In this document: positions 62,536-64,000 of the stretch, piece after piece
Numbering within the stretch: the first letter of the stretch is position 1
Layout: every line of letters starts with the position of its first letter
NCBI GenBank assembly: GCA_002453155.1
Contig: DKGG01000025.1
Location: 1-64,000 of the forward strand
Length of the DNA: 64,000 bases
Source of the DNA: Bdellovibrionaceae bacterium UBA6776
GTDB taxonomy: Bacteria > Bdellovibrionota > Bdellovibrionia > Bdellovibrionales > UBA1609
Direction of reading: 5' to 3'
Position numbers and translations under genes: made by a program
Notes under the pieces: generated by a model
Databases searched by the model: none
Seen by the model: only the letters and a program-made list of their open reading frames with translations
What the model was told of the DNA's origin: nothing

Positions 62536-63378
62536 CTATTTGTAGTTCACAGTCTTGCGATCGTTCAAAGGCTGAATGGGCCGGTTGTTCTGAGGGTAGA
62601 GCTGACGGAAAGCAAGGATCTGTTCCTTGGAGACAGTCACTGGAGTGTTGAACACATTCCAGTTCACTCCTTCAGAACAAGGGGGAGTGGTCAAACTTCC
62701 GATGTAGTTGTAGTAGGTGCGCGTGCGCGGAATCAAATCTTCCGGATTGATTTTAAAGTTCACTTCTTTGGAAGCACCTTTTTGAATGGGGATGTTTCTC
62801 CAAACAGATTCTACGATGGAGTGAGGAGCACCTTCGATCAAAATCACTCCCAAAACGGCCAAATCCCCAGATTCGCTTTTGTGAACCAAGTGCATTTCCA
62901 TGGGAAGTAAGTTTCCAGAAAGGGCATGTTCACTGGAAGAGTGAAAGTGAGCTTGAATCAAATTGAATTTTTCACCTTCAATGGTGATGTAGTTTCCAGG
63001 TTCGAAATTCACCTGAATGGTATGGCCATTGTCGACGATGGTTACATTGGAATCGCTATAGTGGGTTTTAATCGGTCTGCCGGTGGCGGGCTTTTTGAAA
63101 ACCAAATCTACGGGAGATTGATGCATCCCTGTTTTGCAAAGTTCAAACTTCGAATCCAGGTCACCCCAGTGTTCAGGGCCACCTTCCCCTTCGTATCCCC
63201 AGTGAACAGCGTGGGCCTTTTCCTCATGGTGTTCCTCTTCTTTTTGTTCGGAATGTTCCTTGGGAGCTGAGGCTTCAGCCTTGGGAGGTTCCTCGTTGGT
63301 TTCCTCATGGGAAAACAAAGAGCAGGCAGGAAGTGAGCTCATCAATAAAAGGGACAGTAAAATGCGTGTGGACTTCAT
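62536..63378 (-). CDS. Alpha-carbonic anhydrase lipoprotein
   Basis: 280 residues. Lipobox LLMSSLPAC (Cys ~19), then a ~40-residue His/Glu/Lys-rich linker (KEEEHHEEKAHAVH), and the alpha-class domain: HWGYEGEGGPEHWGDL, QSPVDL, zinc histidines in AHFHSSSEH and MEMHLVHK, and LTTPPCSEGVNW. Hydrates CO2 at the outer membrane or periplasm. The His-rich linker may buffer zinc. Single gene with its own terminator, divergent from the PhoD-like gene. Confidence 0.95.
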   Translation of the reverse strand: MKSTRILLSLLLMSSLPACSLFSHEETNEEPPKAEASAPKEHSEQKEEEHHEEKAHAVHWGYEGEGGPEHWGDLDSKFELCKTGMHQSPVDLVFKKPATGRPIKTHYSDSNVTIVDNGHTIQVNFEPGNYITIEGEKFNLIQAHFHSSSEHALSGNLLPMEMHLVHKSESGDLAVLGVILIEGAPHSIVESVWRNIPIQKGASKEVNFKINPEDLIPRTRTYYNYIGSLTTPPCSEGVNWNVFNTPVTVSKEQILAFRQLYPQNNRPIQPLNDRKTVNYK

Positions 63379-63457
63379 GGAAAACTCCTTAAAATTGCTA
63401 CATTTATTGATTTTGGGCTGGATCTATTGTCTCTTGAGCCCCAAAAGGGAGTCACTG

Positions 63458-64000
63458 ATGATTTCAAGATCTTCGACTTTGGTCATAACTGGATTTTATT
63501 TATCCTGCCTCTACCTTTGTTTTTTCTTGAGCGTTCCGGCTCTTGCACAGGGATTGTCTGTTCTCCAAGGATTTACAGATGAAACGTCTTCAGAATTTGT
63601 CATTCAAGCGCCGATGAGTGCCAATGTTCAAATTCAGGTGACTTCAGACTCCGGCAGACAATTGGAATTATCCTGGTTGAAGCGGGTTCCTGTACCAGGA
63701 ACAGACAAGGAACTGATTAAATTTGCAGTGGAATCTTTAAGTCTTAAGGAACACTTCCAAATGCGGATGCTCTCTTCTGCGGGCGAGATTTTGGACGAAA
63801 GAACCTTCGACGCGTTGAATACCTTTAAGCGCTATCCGAAGGTGGCTCTGGCCTCTTGCATGGTGGATTGGCTTCACAATCCAGGCATATGGGACCAGAT
63901 GGAAGCCTTGTCTCCAGATTTGGTTCTGTTTGTGGGTGACACCACCTATGTGGATATCAGCGGGCCCGGAGACTTGGTCAGCCGCCCTCGTCCGGATCAA
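63458..64000 (+). CDS. PhoD-like metallophosphatase, 5' part (runs off the window)
   Basis: The first 181 codons are present and the frame is still open at the window end. Signal peptide FYLSCLYLCFFLSVPALA (no lipobox), then an N-terminal beta domain (FTDETSSEFVIQAPMSANVQ), and the start of the catalytic domain: KVALASCMVDW, IWDQMEALSPDLVLFVGDTTYVD, which matches the PhoD/alkaline phosphatase D pattern with metal-binding Cys/Asp positions. The canonical Gly-Asp-Tyr-Ile-Tyr box reads GDTTYVD here. Confidence 0.82.
   Translation, partial: MISRSSTLVITGFYLSCLYLCFFLSVPALAQGLSVLQGFTDETSSEFVIQAPMSANVQIQVTSDSGRQLELSWLKRVPVPGTDKELIKFAVESLSLKEHFQMRMLSSAGEILDERTFDALNTFKRYPKVALASCMVDWLHNPGIWDQMEALSPDLVLFVGDTTYVDISGPGDLVSRPRPDQ

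Overview
The window looks like chromosomal DNA of a Bdellovibrio-like predatory bacterium (Bdellovibrionota), although no 16S rRNA gene is present to confirm it. The support is indirect: an HNH-endonuclease family with a GYSEATAYQR-type N-terminus, SpoVG in a Gram-negative setting, two MoxR/DUF58 (Bat-like) operons, many exported murein enzymes, a compact smc-ftsY-hem cluster, and an orphan c-di-GMP-I riboswitch RNA resembling the 'merRNA' of Bdellovibrio attack phase. Genes are tightly packed, with many 4-bp ATGA start/stop overlaps and frequent GTG or TTG starts.

Layout. 1-1567: HNH endonuclease gene preceded by an 8-bp tandem repeat and followed by a cluster of palindromic elements. 1568-6231: permease, a secreted HExxH protein and small exported proteins. 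6343-10871: an HPPD/VOC-like protein, then a MoxR-DUF58-transglutaminase operon. 10875-15613: Cu ATPase, MscS channel and RlpA. 15666-16975: MntA/HepT toxin-antitoxin pair directly behind tRNA-Gln, and SpoVG. 17107-20322: an exported tail-fibre-like protein with an S74 self-cleaving chaperone, plus a lipoprotein. 20569-22131: second HNH gene with a second cluster of the same palindromic elements. 22290-24978: Do-like protease, DUF1844 protein and an M48 pseudopeptidase. 25053-36693: moxR-DUF58-bat operon running into two lytic transglycosylases. 36692-36860 (minus): c-di-GMP riboswitch RNA with its own terminator and no ORF. 37143-47324: a cysteine-free Mrp ATPase, J-like protein, GlyRS, PPDK, SMC and FtsY. 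47393-58319: heme operon (short hemA, hemC-hemD fusion, hemL, histidine kinase, response regulator, hemE, hemN, hemY, hemH, 2OG oxygenase). 58463-64000: giant membrane protein, alpha-carbonic anhydrase and the start of a PhoD-like phosphatase.

Most unusual signal: a family of about 115-150 bp structured palindromes beside both HNH genes (904-1018, 1404-1522, 21694-21822, 21984-22131, plus partial or diverged units). A conserved, multi-hairpin core carries GGA/GGATG in its loops, its stems change in a compensatory way between copies, and it is enclosed by long inverted arms whose sequence differs between insertions. A second, unrelated core with the same 'constant core, copy-specific inverted arms' design occurs at 13066-13169 and 58354-58447. 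I do not recognise either as a described element. Together with the HNH genes and the 8-bp contingency-type repeat they are the best candidates for an undescribed system.
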